A DNA stretch of 29,123 nucleotides from JANXQE01 sp035651635 (GTDB taxonomy: Bacteria > Verrucomicrobiota > Verrucomicrobiia > Limisphaerales > UBA8199): the NCBI GenBank assembly GCA_035651635.1, contig DASRFK010000182.1, forward strand, positions 1 through 29,123, given 5' to 3'. The position numbers were made by a program, and so were the translations under genes. This document shows positions 8,205 to 15,092 of this stretch, piece after piece (within the stretch, counting starts at the first letter, position 1; the number at the start of each line of letters is the position of its first letter). Below the pieces are notes generated by a model, which worked only from the letters and a program-made list of their open reading frames with translations, made no database searches and had not been told where the DNA came from.

Positions 8205-9353
8205 TTAAGTCCTGGTCGCGAAGACGTGAATGGCACCCCTGGTCGTATCGAGCATATAATACCGACGACCATCCGGGCTCCGCTCCACGGTTACGCGCAC
8301 ACAATCACCTTTGGAATCGTTAACGACGGCAATCACTTCCTTGAACTTGCCATCCGCCGAAAATCGTTTGATGCACGTGGGTGGCCCGGACTCAGCGGCC
8401 AGGATATCACCGTCTTGGAGCATCCGAAGATTTTTCGGCTCGCAGCAGCCGCCAAAATCGCTTGCCTTGACCCGGCCGGCTTTGCCGAATTTGGAAAGTT
8501 CTTTGCCGTCCCGATCCCGCGATTCGACGACATGCCGAGCATTATGCGGAATCCATAACTTTCCGTCATGCGACTGGATATCCATTTGCCCGCAACAGCC
8601 ATGCAATTTTTCCACCACCAGTTTCGGCTCCGCCAACGCGTGGTTAAAACGATACACGCGGTAAGAGAAGTCGTCTGGTGCCGGGACTGCCATGAAAACG
8701 TCCTGATCGGTCGCCGCCAAACCGGTCACATTGGAGCGCCGGCTTTCCAGATTTGTCTTCATGTTCGCCAATTCCTCCTCGAATGGGCGCCTGGTTTGCC
8801 TGGCCATTTCTTTGACCATCTCCTCTGTTTCCTTGTTGATCATCACTTTAAGATGGGCCACCGGCGAGTCGGCCGATGCCAGCACTTTCCCCGTCGCATC
8901 CAGTTTCAGCAGCCGGCCCTCACCCGCAGCAAAAATAGATCCGTCACTCGCAACGCACACGGCGTCAGGCTTGATCGGCAGCGGCATGCTCTTTAGCAAT
9001 TCGCCTTTCGGAGAGTAAACCCTGAGGCCGGATGCTTTCTTTGGGTCCGAAGTTTCGCCCGTTGCCCCGAAGCAGACCAGCAGGTTGCCATCGTGGTCGA
9101 GGCAGAAATTTCTTAACGCGGTTGGGTCTCGTGGGTCGGCGACTTGTATGACGCTCACCTCCTTGCAGGAGGGCTTCCATGCTGCGTCTTTGCCTTGGGC
9201 CACGGCCGCCGCCTGCTGCTCTGCTGCGGAGTTGCTCATCATGGCCGTAGCCTCTTGCGATTCCTGGCTTGCCGCTTGAGTGCTGAGAGCCCCGACCAAA
9301 CACCCTTCGCAGACCACTGCCAAGGCAAGTATCCGTCTTGTGTTTGATTTCAT
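8205..9353 (-). CDS. Exported Cys-rich NHL/six-bladed propeller-like protein
   Basis: A 382-aa protein with an N-terminal signal peptide (residues ~1-28). A Ser/Ala/Gln-rich linker to ~58 is followed by repeated blade-like segments (FCLDHDGNLLVCF, VCVASDGSIFAAG, GRLLKLDATGKVL), as in NHL-type propellers. A charged helical stretch interrupts the blades at ~172-206. The striking features are two vicinal Cys pairs, HGCCGQMD (C253-C254) and GGCCEPKN (C303-C304), plus further Cys at 63, 84, 94, 133, 327 and 351. This is typical of a metal, thiol or cofactor site, but no ligand can be named. The ATG at 9351-9353 has AAGGA upstream. It is the first gene of an operon with the PhnD-PQQ fusion (gap 7 nt) and the ArsC-like lipoprotein. 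Confidence 0.82.
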   Translation of the reverse strand: MKSNTRRILALAVVCEGCLVGALSTQAASQESQEATAMMSNSAAEQQAAAVAQGKDAAWKPSCKEVSVIQVADPRDPTALRNFCLDHDGNLLVCFGATGETSDPKKASGLRVYSPKGELLKSMPLPIKPDAVCVASDGSIFAAGEGRLLKLDATGKVLASADSPVAHLKVMINKETEEMVKEMARQTRRPFEEELANMKTNLESRRSNVTGLAATDQDVFMAVPAPDDFSYRVYRFNHALAEPKLVVEKLHGCCGQMDIQSHDGKLWIPHNARHVVESRDRDGKELSKFGKAGRVKASDFGGCCEPKNLRMLQDGDILAAESGPPTCIKRFSADGKFKEVIAVVNDSKGDCVRVTVERSPDGRRYYMLDTTRGAIHVFATRT

Positions 9354-9411
9354 ACGTCCTTCTATGAATATGTTAATCTCACTCTTAAACCGAGTCTGAC
9401 TGCCCCTTCCA

Positions 9412-9429
9412 ATACCGCGTAGGCGGTAT
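9412..9429. promoter_or_regulatory. Perfect inverted repeat, candidate operator of the propeller operon
   Basis: ATACCGC-GTAG-GCGGTAT has perfect 7-bp arms with a 4-nt spacer, 59 nt upstream of the first gene of the 5374-9353 operon. Its size and place fit a dimeric repressor or activator site. Further upstream, ATTCGTTA is repeated in tandem at 9474-9489. Both are candidates only. Confidence 0.45.
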
Positions 9430-9874
9430 CACTTGCGATTAGACCGCTGACATCTGATTTCTGCACGAAAAAAATTCGTTAATTCGTTAGGTGCCAAAAA
9501 CGCCAATTTGCAAGGGACCTGGCCCTCTCCCAAACCTTATCCCTTGAAAAGGCGGGGAGCAGACGCACGCTCCGGGGGGTCACCCTTTTACCCGAACACC
9601 TGGTGCGCCGACTGTCTTGAATTCAACAACACCACTGATAACTACCAATATTTTCTTTTTGCAGCGTAGCCACACTTATCCGTACCCCACCAGCCTGGGT
9701 GTTTGGCGGTGTCCGGCCGGCCGCAGGCGTGTTGCGCGGCGGCGGCCAGCTGCTGCCGCGCGTGCGCAGCAGGCCGATGAACAACTGGATGAACGCCTCG
9801 GGCCCATGAAATGGCGCCAGTGCATACAAAGTGCTGCACCGTGTTTCCGATTTCCTCAACCTAGGTACGGTCCC
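9430..9874. other. Intergenic region, no gene recognised
   Basis: Apart from the octamer tandem repeat at 9474-9489 I find no supported feature. The stretch 9700-9780 is GC-rich with open frames on both strands, but none looks like a known protein or has a ribosome site. Confidence 0.35.
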
Positions 9875-11947
9875 CTACCAAATCTTTGCCCTCAGGCCCG
9901 GTCCTCGCCACATGGGAGCGTCTGGACCGATATCGAAGGCCTCGTAGAACTGCTCCATGTTTACGTGCGGACCGATGGCGCGGAACATTCCCGGCGCATG
10001 CGGGTCGACGGTGATCAGGCGGCGCATCTCGGCATCGCGGCAGTTGGTCCGCCAGATTTGGGACAAAGAAAGGAAAAAACGCTGTTCGGGCGTGAAGCCG
10101 TCGATTTTTTTGCGCTTCGCGGGTTCCTTCGCAAGGACCCGCTCCAAAGCTTCCAAAGCGATACTGGCTCCGCCCAGATCGGCGATGTTCTCGCCCAGGG
10201 TCAGTTGGCCGTTTACATGCAACCCGGGCAGCGGCTCGTAGGCATTGAATTGGTCGACCACTTTTTGCGCCCGTTGATCGAAAGCCTTGGCGTCAGCTTC
10301 GGTCCACCAGTCGGCCAGGTTTCCGTCCGCATCATACTTCCTACCCTGATCGTCATAACCATGAGTCATTTCGTGTCCAATCACGACCCCAATGGCCCCG
10401 TAGTTAACCGCATCATCCATTTGCAGGTCAAAAAAAGGCGGTTGCAGGATTCCGGCGGGAAAGACGATTTCATTCTGGGAGGGGTTGAAATAGGCATTTA
10501 CCGTTTCCGGCGTCATATGCCACTCGGTCCGGTCGACCGGTTTGCCCACGCGGCTCAGTGTGCGCCGCGATTCAAATGCATCGGCTCGCTCGACATTGCC
10601 GAGGTAATCGTCCGGACGGATCGTCACGCTCGAATAATCGCGGAATTTGTCCGGGTGACCAATTTTTTGGGTAAACCGCTCGAACTTGGCTAGCGCTTTG
10701 ACCCGGGTCGCCTCACTCATCCAAGGCACTTTTTGGAGGCGGTCGCGAAAGACGTCTTTCAAATTGGCGACCAGTTCGTTCATGCGCACCCGGGCGGCGG
10801 GCGGAAAATGTTTTTCGACAAACAACTGGCCCAGTGCTTCCCCGATTTCACCGTCGACCACCCGAGCCGCGCGCTGCCAGCGCGGTTCCTGGACCTGTTG
10901 CTCGCGCAGGACTTTTCCATAGAAAGCAAATGACTCCTCTTCGACGGCCGCGTGAAGGAAGGGCGCGGCGGCACGGAGCAAGTGCCAGCGCAAATACACC
11001 TTCCAGTCGTCCAGGTCCCGTTGTTGGGCCAGCGCGTACAAGGCTTTAAAGAACTCCGGCTGCCGCACCACCACTTCCGAGAGATTGCCCAGACCGCAAG
11101 CGGACAAGTAGATGGAAATCGGGGCATTGGGGAAATCGCGATCCATGTCGGCAACGGCAGCTTTATGGTAATTGGCGATGGGGTCGCGCAACTCGGTTCG
11201 TGATTTGCCCGCCTTGGCCAGGGCCGTTTCCAGCTCCAGGACTGTTTGGGCGTGATTCTGGGCGGCCGATCGGTCTTCACCCAAAAGCTTAAACATGTTG
11301 GCGATGTGGACCTGATAGGCGTCTCGTTGTTTGGCGAACCGGTCGCTCAGGTAATAGTCTCGATCGGGCAGGCCCAAGCCGTCCTGGCTCAGGTAAAATG
11401 TATAGACCGAGCTGTTTTTGGCATCCGGCGTTGGCGACCGCCCGAAGCAAGCGCCGATCCCGTGCCCGTGAAAGTCCGCCAGCAGCCGTAACACCTCCTT
11501 GGCCCCGGAAAGCTCATTGATCCGCTTCAAGTCAGCCTCGATTGGCTTGAACCCCAATTGTTCCAGCCGGTTGGTATCCATAGCCGACCGAAAAAAGTCG
11601 GCCACCAGCCGCGCAGGCGAGCCGGCTGGCTGTGCGGTCGCGAGAGCGTCGTCCAGAATTTCGTGGATCAAGAACCAGTTCCGTTCCTGCAATTCCATAA
11701 ACCCACCCCAGCGTGATTTGTCAGGGGGGACCGGGTTGTTTTTCACCCAGCTCCCGTCGGCGTACTTGTAGAAATCGGCGCCGGGTGAAATCGAAGTATC
11801 CATGTAGTTGGTCGCAAAACGAGGGATGCTGGGAGCAACCAATTTTGCCGCGGGTTCAGCCAGGGCTTCGGCACCGGGCGCGGTTTGCACATAAGAGAGG
11901 AGGCCTAAAAAAACGCCGGGATAAACAACAAACAAGTTAATTCTCAT
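9875..11947 (-). CDS. M13 family (neprilysin-type) zinc metallopeptidase
   Basis: A 690-aa exported endopeptidase of family M13 (PepO/neprilysin). It has a signal peptide of about 1-26. The N-terminal M13 region starts at about 47 (NYMDTSISPGADFYKYADGS), as in bacterial PepO. The substrate-binding NAYFNPSQNEIVFPAGILQ begins near 484. The zinc site is H525-E526-M-T-H529, with the third ligand E586 in GENIADLGG and D590 behind it. The chain ends RAKIW, matching the conserved C-terminal Trp of the family. Length is normal and all catalytic residues are present, so it should be active on short peptides outside the cytoplasm. The ATG at 11945-11947 has no good Shine-Dalgarno sequence. It appears to be transcribed alone. 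Confidence 0.95.
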   Translation of the reverse strand: MRINLFVVYPGVFLGLLSYVQTAPGAEALAEPAAKLVAPSIPRFATNYMDTSISPGADFYKYADGSWVKNNPVPPDKSRWGGFMELQERNWFLIHEILDDALATAQPAGSPARLVADFFRSAMDTNRLEQLGFKPIEADLKRINELSGAKEVLRLLADFHGHGIGACFGRSPTPDAKNSSVYTFYLSQDGLGLPDRDYYLSDRFAKQRDAYQVHIANMFKLLGEDRSAAQNHAQTVLELETALAKAGKSRTELRDPIANYHKAAVADMDRDFPNAPISIYLSACGLGNLSEVVVRQPEFFKALYALAQQRDLDDWKVYLRWHLLRAAAPFLHAAVEEESFAFYGKVLREQQVQEPRWQRAARVVDGEIGEALGQLFVEKHFPPAARVRMNELVANLKDVFRDRLQKVPWMSEATRVKALAKFERFTQKIGHPDKFRDYSSVTIRPDDYLGNVERADAFESRRTLSRVGKPVDRTEWHMTPETVNAYFNPSQNEIVFPAGILQPPFFDLQMDDAVNYGAIGVVIGHEMTHGYDDQGRKYDADGNLADWWTEADAKAFDQRAQKVVDQFNAYEPLPGLHVNGQLTLGENIADLGGASIALEALERVLAKEPAKRKKIDGFTPEQRFFLSLSQIWRTNCRDAEMRRLITVDPHAPGMFRAIGPHVNMEQFYEAFDIGPDAPMWRGPGLRAKIW

Positions 11948-12036
11948 TCAACGCTGACGCCGTAAGTCAGCAATCAAGGATTGTACTTAGACTGGGCAGC
12001 GGTCAAAAGAATTCCAGGGAGCTCGGGGTGGGCGCG

Positions 12037-12056
12037 CTCAAGCCGGGACTGCGAAC
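12037..12056 (-). repeat. Dispersed palindromic repeat family A, copy 1
   Basis: Reads, on the minus strand, GTTCGCAGTCCCGGCTTGAG, matching the family consensus GTTYGNAGTCCCGSCTTCAG with one loop change. Confidence 0.55.
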
Positions 12057-12063
12057 CCGCTAT

Positions 12064-12086
12064 GTTCGAAGTCCCGCCTTCAGGCG
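12064..12086 (+). repeat. Dispersed palindromic repeat family A, copy 2
   Basis: GTTCGAAGTCCCG then CCTTCAGGCG. The 3' part is a small hairpin, CGCC-TTCA-GGCG. Confidence 0.65.
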
Positions 12087-12146
12087 ATGGGACGGAGAAT
12101 TGGAAGCATGACGATTCAACGCCGAAGCCCATTCGGGGGTCACACC

Positions 12147-12168
12147 GGCTGAAGCCGGGACTCCGAAC
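12147..12168 (-). repeat. Dispersed palindromic repeat family A, copy 3
   Basis: On the minus strand, GTTCGGAGTCCCGGCTTCAG then CC. The stem is GGC-TTCA-GCC: both stem positions that differ from copy 2 changed together, so pairing is kept. Confidence 0.65.
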
Positions 12169-12205
12169 AGTCGAGGCCTTTTACCTTAACCAAGCTGAGT
12201 CAGTT

Positions 12206-12625
12206 CTACTCGGACCTGGCCTGGCGTTCATCCCGGGCCACCAAACGGCAGAAACGTTCCGCCCGTTCCCGTACCGCTTTGCGAGGTCGGTCCACTTGAG
12301 CCGGGGCATTCCAAAGCACGTAAAATTCGAAGTCAGTCGGTTGACGGTTGTAAAGTCGTTCAAAAGCAGTGCAACGCTCCTTCATCAGTTGCCGCGCCGC
12401 TGCCAAAGCCTCGGCAGGGTTCCGCCAATCGGCGTCCGAGCGAGCGTACTGGCTCCAGAGCTTGGGTTTTATTTGAAAACGTGAGATTTCGCCCGCCGCT
12501 CCTACTGCCCTGTCGTTATCCCGTGTTTCAATTTGAGACAAGGCCGCCCACCGGTCCATCGCCTCCACCTCCAAAGAGACTGCGGCGCCCAGGACCACCG
12601 TCGTGATAATTACCTTCAACCTCAT
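12206..12625 (-). CDS. Small secreted lysozyme/transglycosylase-like protein
   Basis: A 139-aa protein with a signal peptide (hydrophobic 5-18, cleavage probably after VEA at 22). The mature part starts with a helix ending in QIETRDND, where E33 stands where the catalytic Glu of SLT/goose-type lysozymes stands. This is followed by GAAGEISRFQIKPKLW, like the G-E-x-S-x-x-Q-I segment of those enzymes, and later by YVLWNAPAQ. The fold assignment is from this pattern only; it is shorter than most lytic transglycosylases (~150-200 residues for the domain). It would cut or bind peptidoglycan in the periplasm. The ATG at 12623-12625 lacks a clear ribosome site. There is no operon partner. Confidence 0.68.
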   Translation of the reverse strand: MRLKVIITTVVLGAAVSLEVEAMDRWAALSQIETRDNDRAVGAAGEISRFQIKPKLWSQYARSDADWRNPAEALAAARQLMKERCTAFERLYNRQPTDFEFYVLWNAPAQVDRPRKAVRERAERFCRLVARDERQARSE

Positions 12626-12845
12626 TCTGTAGCTTGAGTTAAATCTTCAGTGAACAACCAGCCAGCAGCATACTATTCGGGGCCTGCGTAAACTTTTCGG
12701 GCTTAACCATGAGCTTGTCAAGTGCTCGTTGGACCCCACTCATTTACGAGCCTGCACGCAGGCTGCCCGCCGTCCGACCACGCGCTCCTAAAGTCAGCAG
12801 GAGTGGTGCCAGCCCTGCCGTAAGGAGCGGCAGCGCGCCAGCGTC

Positions 12846-12872
12846 TTGGAGTGCGGCGCTTTGCGCCGCTTT
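12846..12872 (+). repeat. Dispersed palindromic repeat family B, copy 1
   Basis: TTGGAGTGCGGCGCTTTGCG then CCGCTTT. The internal stem is GGCG-CTTTG-CGCC. It is nearly the reverse complement of the copy at 12926-12967. Confidence 0.6.
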
Positions 12873-12925
12873 TGGAACCAACGACGGTGACCCGCGAAAG
12901 ATCTCAATCATTCGACCCTGCTTCG

Positions 12926-12967
12926 CTCCAAAAAGCGCCGCAAAGCGGCGCACTCCAAAACCTTCGG
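12926..12967 (-). repeat. Dispersed palindromic repeat family B, copy 2
   Basis: Inverted relative to copy 1 and separated from it by about 54 bp. It ends with CGCACTCCAAAACCTTCGG (12949-12967), identical over 19 nt to 16740-16758. Confidence 0.65.
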
Positions 12968-13032
12968 AGTCCGTGCGGTTCATGGTGAGCTCTGTTGGCA
13001 ACGAGCAGTTGAGCCGGGCTCGAAGCTCTGAA

Positions 13033-13093
13033 CGCCGGCGTCTCGCAGCGGGACGCCGGCGCGCGTCTGTGGTCGCCCTGAATCTGTAGGGCG
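13033..13093. repeat. Two hairpins: CGCCGGCGTC/GACGCCGGCG and CGCCCT/AGGGCG
   Basis: The first has perfect 10-bp arms (13033-13042 and 13052-13061) with a 9-nt loop. The second (13074-13079 and 13088-13093) lies 13 nt beyond the cytochrome stop. Neither has a T-run, so neither is a standard intrinsic terminator. They may be repeat elements that also protect mRNA 3' ends. Confidence 0.55.
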
Positions 13094-13106
13094 ATTTAAG
13101 TGAGGC

Positions 13107-13700
13107 TTACTTTGCGCCCTGATCAATCCACGCGCGAACCAACCCCACCTGTTCAGGCGTCAGGGGTTTGGGTGGCGGACCAAAGCCGCCGCGCCGACCT
13201 CCTTGAGGTCCACCTGCGCCATTTGGCGGCGGACCGCCAGGCTGTCCGTCATTTCCAGGTCCACCGGGGGGCGGCCCGCCCGGTCTGTCCGAGCCCTCCG
13301 GTCCGGGACCCCCAGGCCCCCCGGGACCTCCAGGACCACCGGGACCGCGGCGGCCCCCAGGTTTAAACTTGGGGGGCATTGCCTTTTTCTCGTCCAATTG
13401 CGAAATCGCCAGAACCAGCAGACTTTCCTTGCTGTCGCCTGGCAGGATTACTTTGCCGTCTTTGCTGCCCTTGAGAACGCTCTCGAGGCTATCGAGCCGC
13501 AAACCGGCCTTGGGACGTTCATTCCCGTGGCAACGCACACAAGACGCCTCAAATAGTGGTTTGATATCACCCTCGAAGGTGACGCCTTGCTTGGCGGCCG
13601 CCGGCGGAAGTTTGCTCAGATCAACTTCCACGGCCGTCGCCGACCACGCGGCCGCGATAGTGACGGCCACGCAGGCCGTCGGATATTTCCAGTTTTTCAT
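13107..13700 (-). CDS. Exported PSCyt1-type c-type cytochrome with Gly/Pro-rich insert
   Basis: About 197 aa from the ATG at 13698-13700; an in-frame TTG at 13721 would add seven residues ahead of the signal peptide and is less likely. The signal peptide covers about 1-23. The haem motif is C54-V-R-C57-H58 within FEASCVRCHGNERPKAGLRL, the planctomycete/verrucomicrobial cytochrome C (PSCyt1) pattern. AMPPKFKP probably supplies the axial Met. After this comes a Gly-Pro-Pro/Gly-Gly-Pro insert of about 60 residues, encoded by imperfect 9-nt tandem repeats (about 13200-13370). The chain resumes with LTPEQVGLVRAWIDQGAK, the usual end of the domain, so the insert sits inside the haem domain. It is divergent from the two-component system at 14437-16580, and a TTAAG direct repeat lies in its upstream region. 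Confidence 0.87.
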   Translation of the reverse strand: MKNWKYPTACVAVTIAAAWSATAVEVDLSKLPPAAAKQGVTFEGDIKPLFEASCVRCHGNERPKAGLRLDSLESVLKGSKDGKVILPGDSKESLLVLAISQLDEKKAMPPKFKPGGRRGPGGPGGPGGPGGPGPEGSDRPGGPPPGGPGNDGQPGGPPPNGAGGPQGGRRGGFGPPPKPLTPEQVGLVRAWIDQGAK

Positions 13701-13810
13701 GCTGATGATGCGAACTTTCAATTTTGAGTTTGTTAACTTGTCACCGTGGCCTGCTTTTTTGGCGGACCGGTGCGTTTCATTTCCAACGCGTGCATTGTGC
13801 CTTAGCTGAC

Positions 13811-13827
13811 CTTAAGACAACGTTAAG
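13811..13827. promoter_or_regulatory. TTAAG-N6-TTAAG box 1 (cytochrome side)
   Basis: CTTAAGACAACGTTAAG: two TTAAG half-sites 11 bp apart, one helix turn, as in OmpR/PhoB-type response-regulator sites. It lies about 111 nt upstream of the cytochrome ATG. Confidence 0.6.
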
Positions 13828-13871
13828 TACCGCTCGGCCAACCGGGCCTGGGGCACCCTCGCTGGCGCCTC

Positions 13872-14378
13872 TCACAGTGCCCAACGCAACCACAACGCCG
13901 TCAGCACAAACGCGCAAACGACGACCCACACCACTACCAGACAGCACAGCGCCAGGGCCGACCGCCGCTGGACCAGGCGAATCGCCTCGCCCGAGGAAGC
14001 CAGTGGTTCATCCGCACTCTGACGCAGGACCGAAGTTCCAAATTCAAATCTCAGGGATTTGGACTGAGAACGCGAAAGACATCCCCAGCGTTGCTGCGTT
14101 AATGCCCGAACGGCGTCGGCAGTCCCAGTGCGGACCCATGGTAACACCAATGCGCTCGGGGGACTTGTCATGTGAAGCCCCCGCACACCCGCCGCCGGGT
14201 GACTGAACCGGCCTGGCCTGATCGCGCCGGCCGGAACCGGGCTCCGCGTCCAAGTTGCCTGTGAGTGTTGCACGAAAGCGAAAAATAAGCTCTTCAACCT
14301 TAAGCAGAGATTAAGCCTCTGCGAGAACCAGGTCCGATCCGATGGTCTGGCAGTGCTTTTGCCCAAACGAAAACGCAT
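13872..14378 (-). CDS. Possible small membrane protein (doubtful)
   Basis: Open frame of 168 codons in the gap between the cytochrome and the response regulator. Only the last ~50 codons look coding: GC-rich third positions, then a basic QRR followed by one strong hydrophobic segment (LALCCLVVVWVVVCAFVLTA). The upstream part is Arg/Ser-rich without a recognisable pattern and overlaps TTAAG box 2, so a shorter product with a non-ATG start is more likely if it is real. I recognise no family. Confidence 0.28.
   Translation of the reverse strand: MRFRLGKSTARPSDRTWFSQRLNLCLRLKSLFFAFVQHSQATWTRSPVPAGAIRPGRFSHPAAGVRGLHMTSPPSALVLPWVRTGTADAVRALTQQRWGCLSRSQSKSLRFEFGTSVLRQSADEPLASSGEAIRLVQRRSALALCCLVVVWVVVCAFVLTALWLRWAL
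14299..14315. promoter_or_regulatory. TTAAG-N6-TTAAG box 2
   Basis: CTTAAGCAGAGATTAAG has half-sites at 14300-14304 and 14311-14315, again 11 bp apart, about 120 nt before the response-regulator ATG. Confidence 0.6.
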
Positions 14379-14392
14379 TTACGCGCGGGCTG

Positions 14393-14409
14393 CTTAATGT
14401 TCTCTTAAG
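14393..14409. promoter_or_regulatory. TTAAT-N6-TTAAG box 3 at the response-regulator promoter
   Basis: CTTAATGTTCTCTTAAG has the same 11-bp spacing as the other two boxes. A TATTTA at 14421-14426 lies 11 nt downstream and could be the -10, which puts this box at the -35 position. That fits direct activation or autoregulation. Confidence 0.6.
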
Positions 14410-14436
14410 GCAAACCCGCTTATTTATTGAACGCCG

Positions 14437-15087
14437 ATGAGAGTATTAGTCGTCGAAGATGAGCCGGACCTATTGGGCAGCCTGTTGCAGGCCGTGCGGG
14501 AGGATGGCTACGCCGCTGACGGCGCTGCGGATGGCGAGGAAGGCTTGTACAAAGCCGAGAGCTATGATTATGATGCCATCCTGCTGGACATCATGTTGCC
14601 CGGAATCGACGGGTGGGAACTGCTCCGGCGGTTGCGTAAAACCAGGAAAACGCCGGTGTTGATGCTCACGGCGCGCGACGCCGTTCGTGACCGCGTAAAA
14701 GGCCTGGACACCGGGGCGGATGATTACGTAGTCAAACCGTTCGACATTGACGAGGTGCTGGCGCGTTTGCGGGCCTTAATTCGACGGTCCGCCAGCGAAG
14801 CTCAGCCTCGGCTGGACATTGGCCAGGTGGCCATCGATCTGTCGGCGCGCACCGTTACGCGTTCCGGTGAGCCCGTGCCTCTAACGGCGCGCGAATACGC
14901 CTTGCTCGAGTACCTGGCTCTGCACCGCGGCAAACTGGTCACGCGCACCACTCTGTACGAGCACTTGTTCGACGAAAATGACAATACCCTGTCCAATCTC
15001 CTGGACGTGCACGTGTCGAATCTTCGCAAGAAACTGGGGCACGAATTCATCACGACCCGCCGCGGCCACGGTTATTCAATCGACTGA
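14437..15087 (+). CDS. OmpR/PhoB-family response regulator
   Basis: A 216-aa two-domain regulator. The receiver domain (1-~115) has acidic pocket E7-D8, phosphoacceptor D51 in ILLDIMLPG, T78 and K100 in YVVKPF. The C-terminal winged-helix DNA-binding domain (~122-216) has LTAREYALLEYLALHRGKLV and ends with VSNLRKKL...TTRRGHGY, typical of the OmpR class. It is co-transcribed with the sensor kinase 5 nt downstream. Three TTAAG direct repeats upstream, one overlapping the likely promoter, suggest autoregulation and control of the divergent cytochrome gene. The ATG at 14437 has no clear Shine-Dalgarno sequence and the leader may be very short. Confidence 0.95.
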   Translation: MRVLVVEDEPDLLGSLLQAVREDGYAADGAADGEEGLYKAESYDYDAILLDIMLPGIDGWELLRRLRKTRKTPVLMLTARDAVRDRVKGLDTGADDYVVKPFDIDEVLARLRALIRRSASEAQPRLDIGQVAIDLSARTVTRSGEPVPLTAREYALLEYLALHRGKLVTRTTLYEHLFDENDNTLSNLLDVHVSNLRKKLGHEFITTRRGHGYSID

Positions 15088-15092
15088 GTCCT

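Noticed and set aside
9617..10693. 358-codon open frame on the plus strand
   Set aside because: Mostly antisense to the M13 peptidase, whose zinc site and C-terminus are intact.
13200..13370. Short tandem repeats that might be a CRISPR-like or satellite array
   Set aside because: They are 9-nt codon repeats for Gly-Gly-Pro within the cytochrome gene, without spacers.
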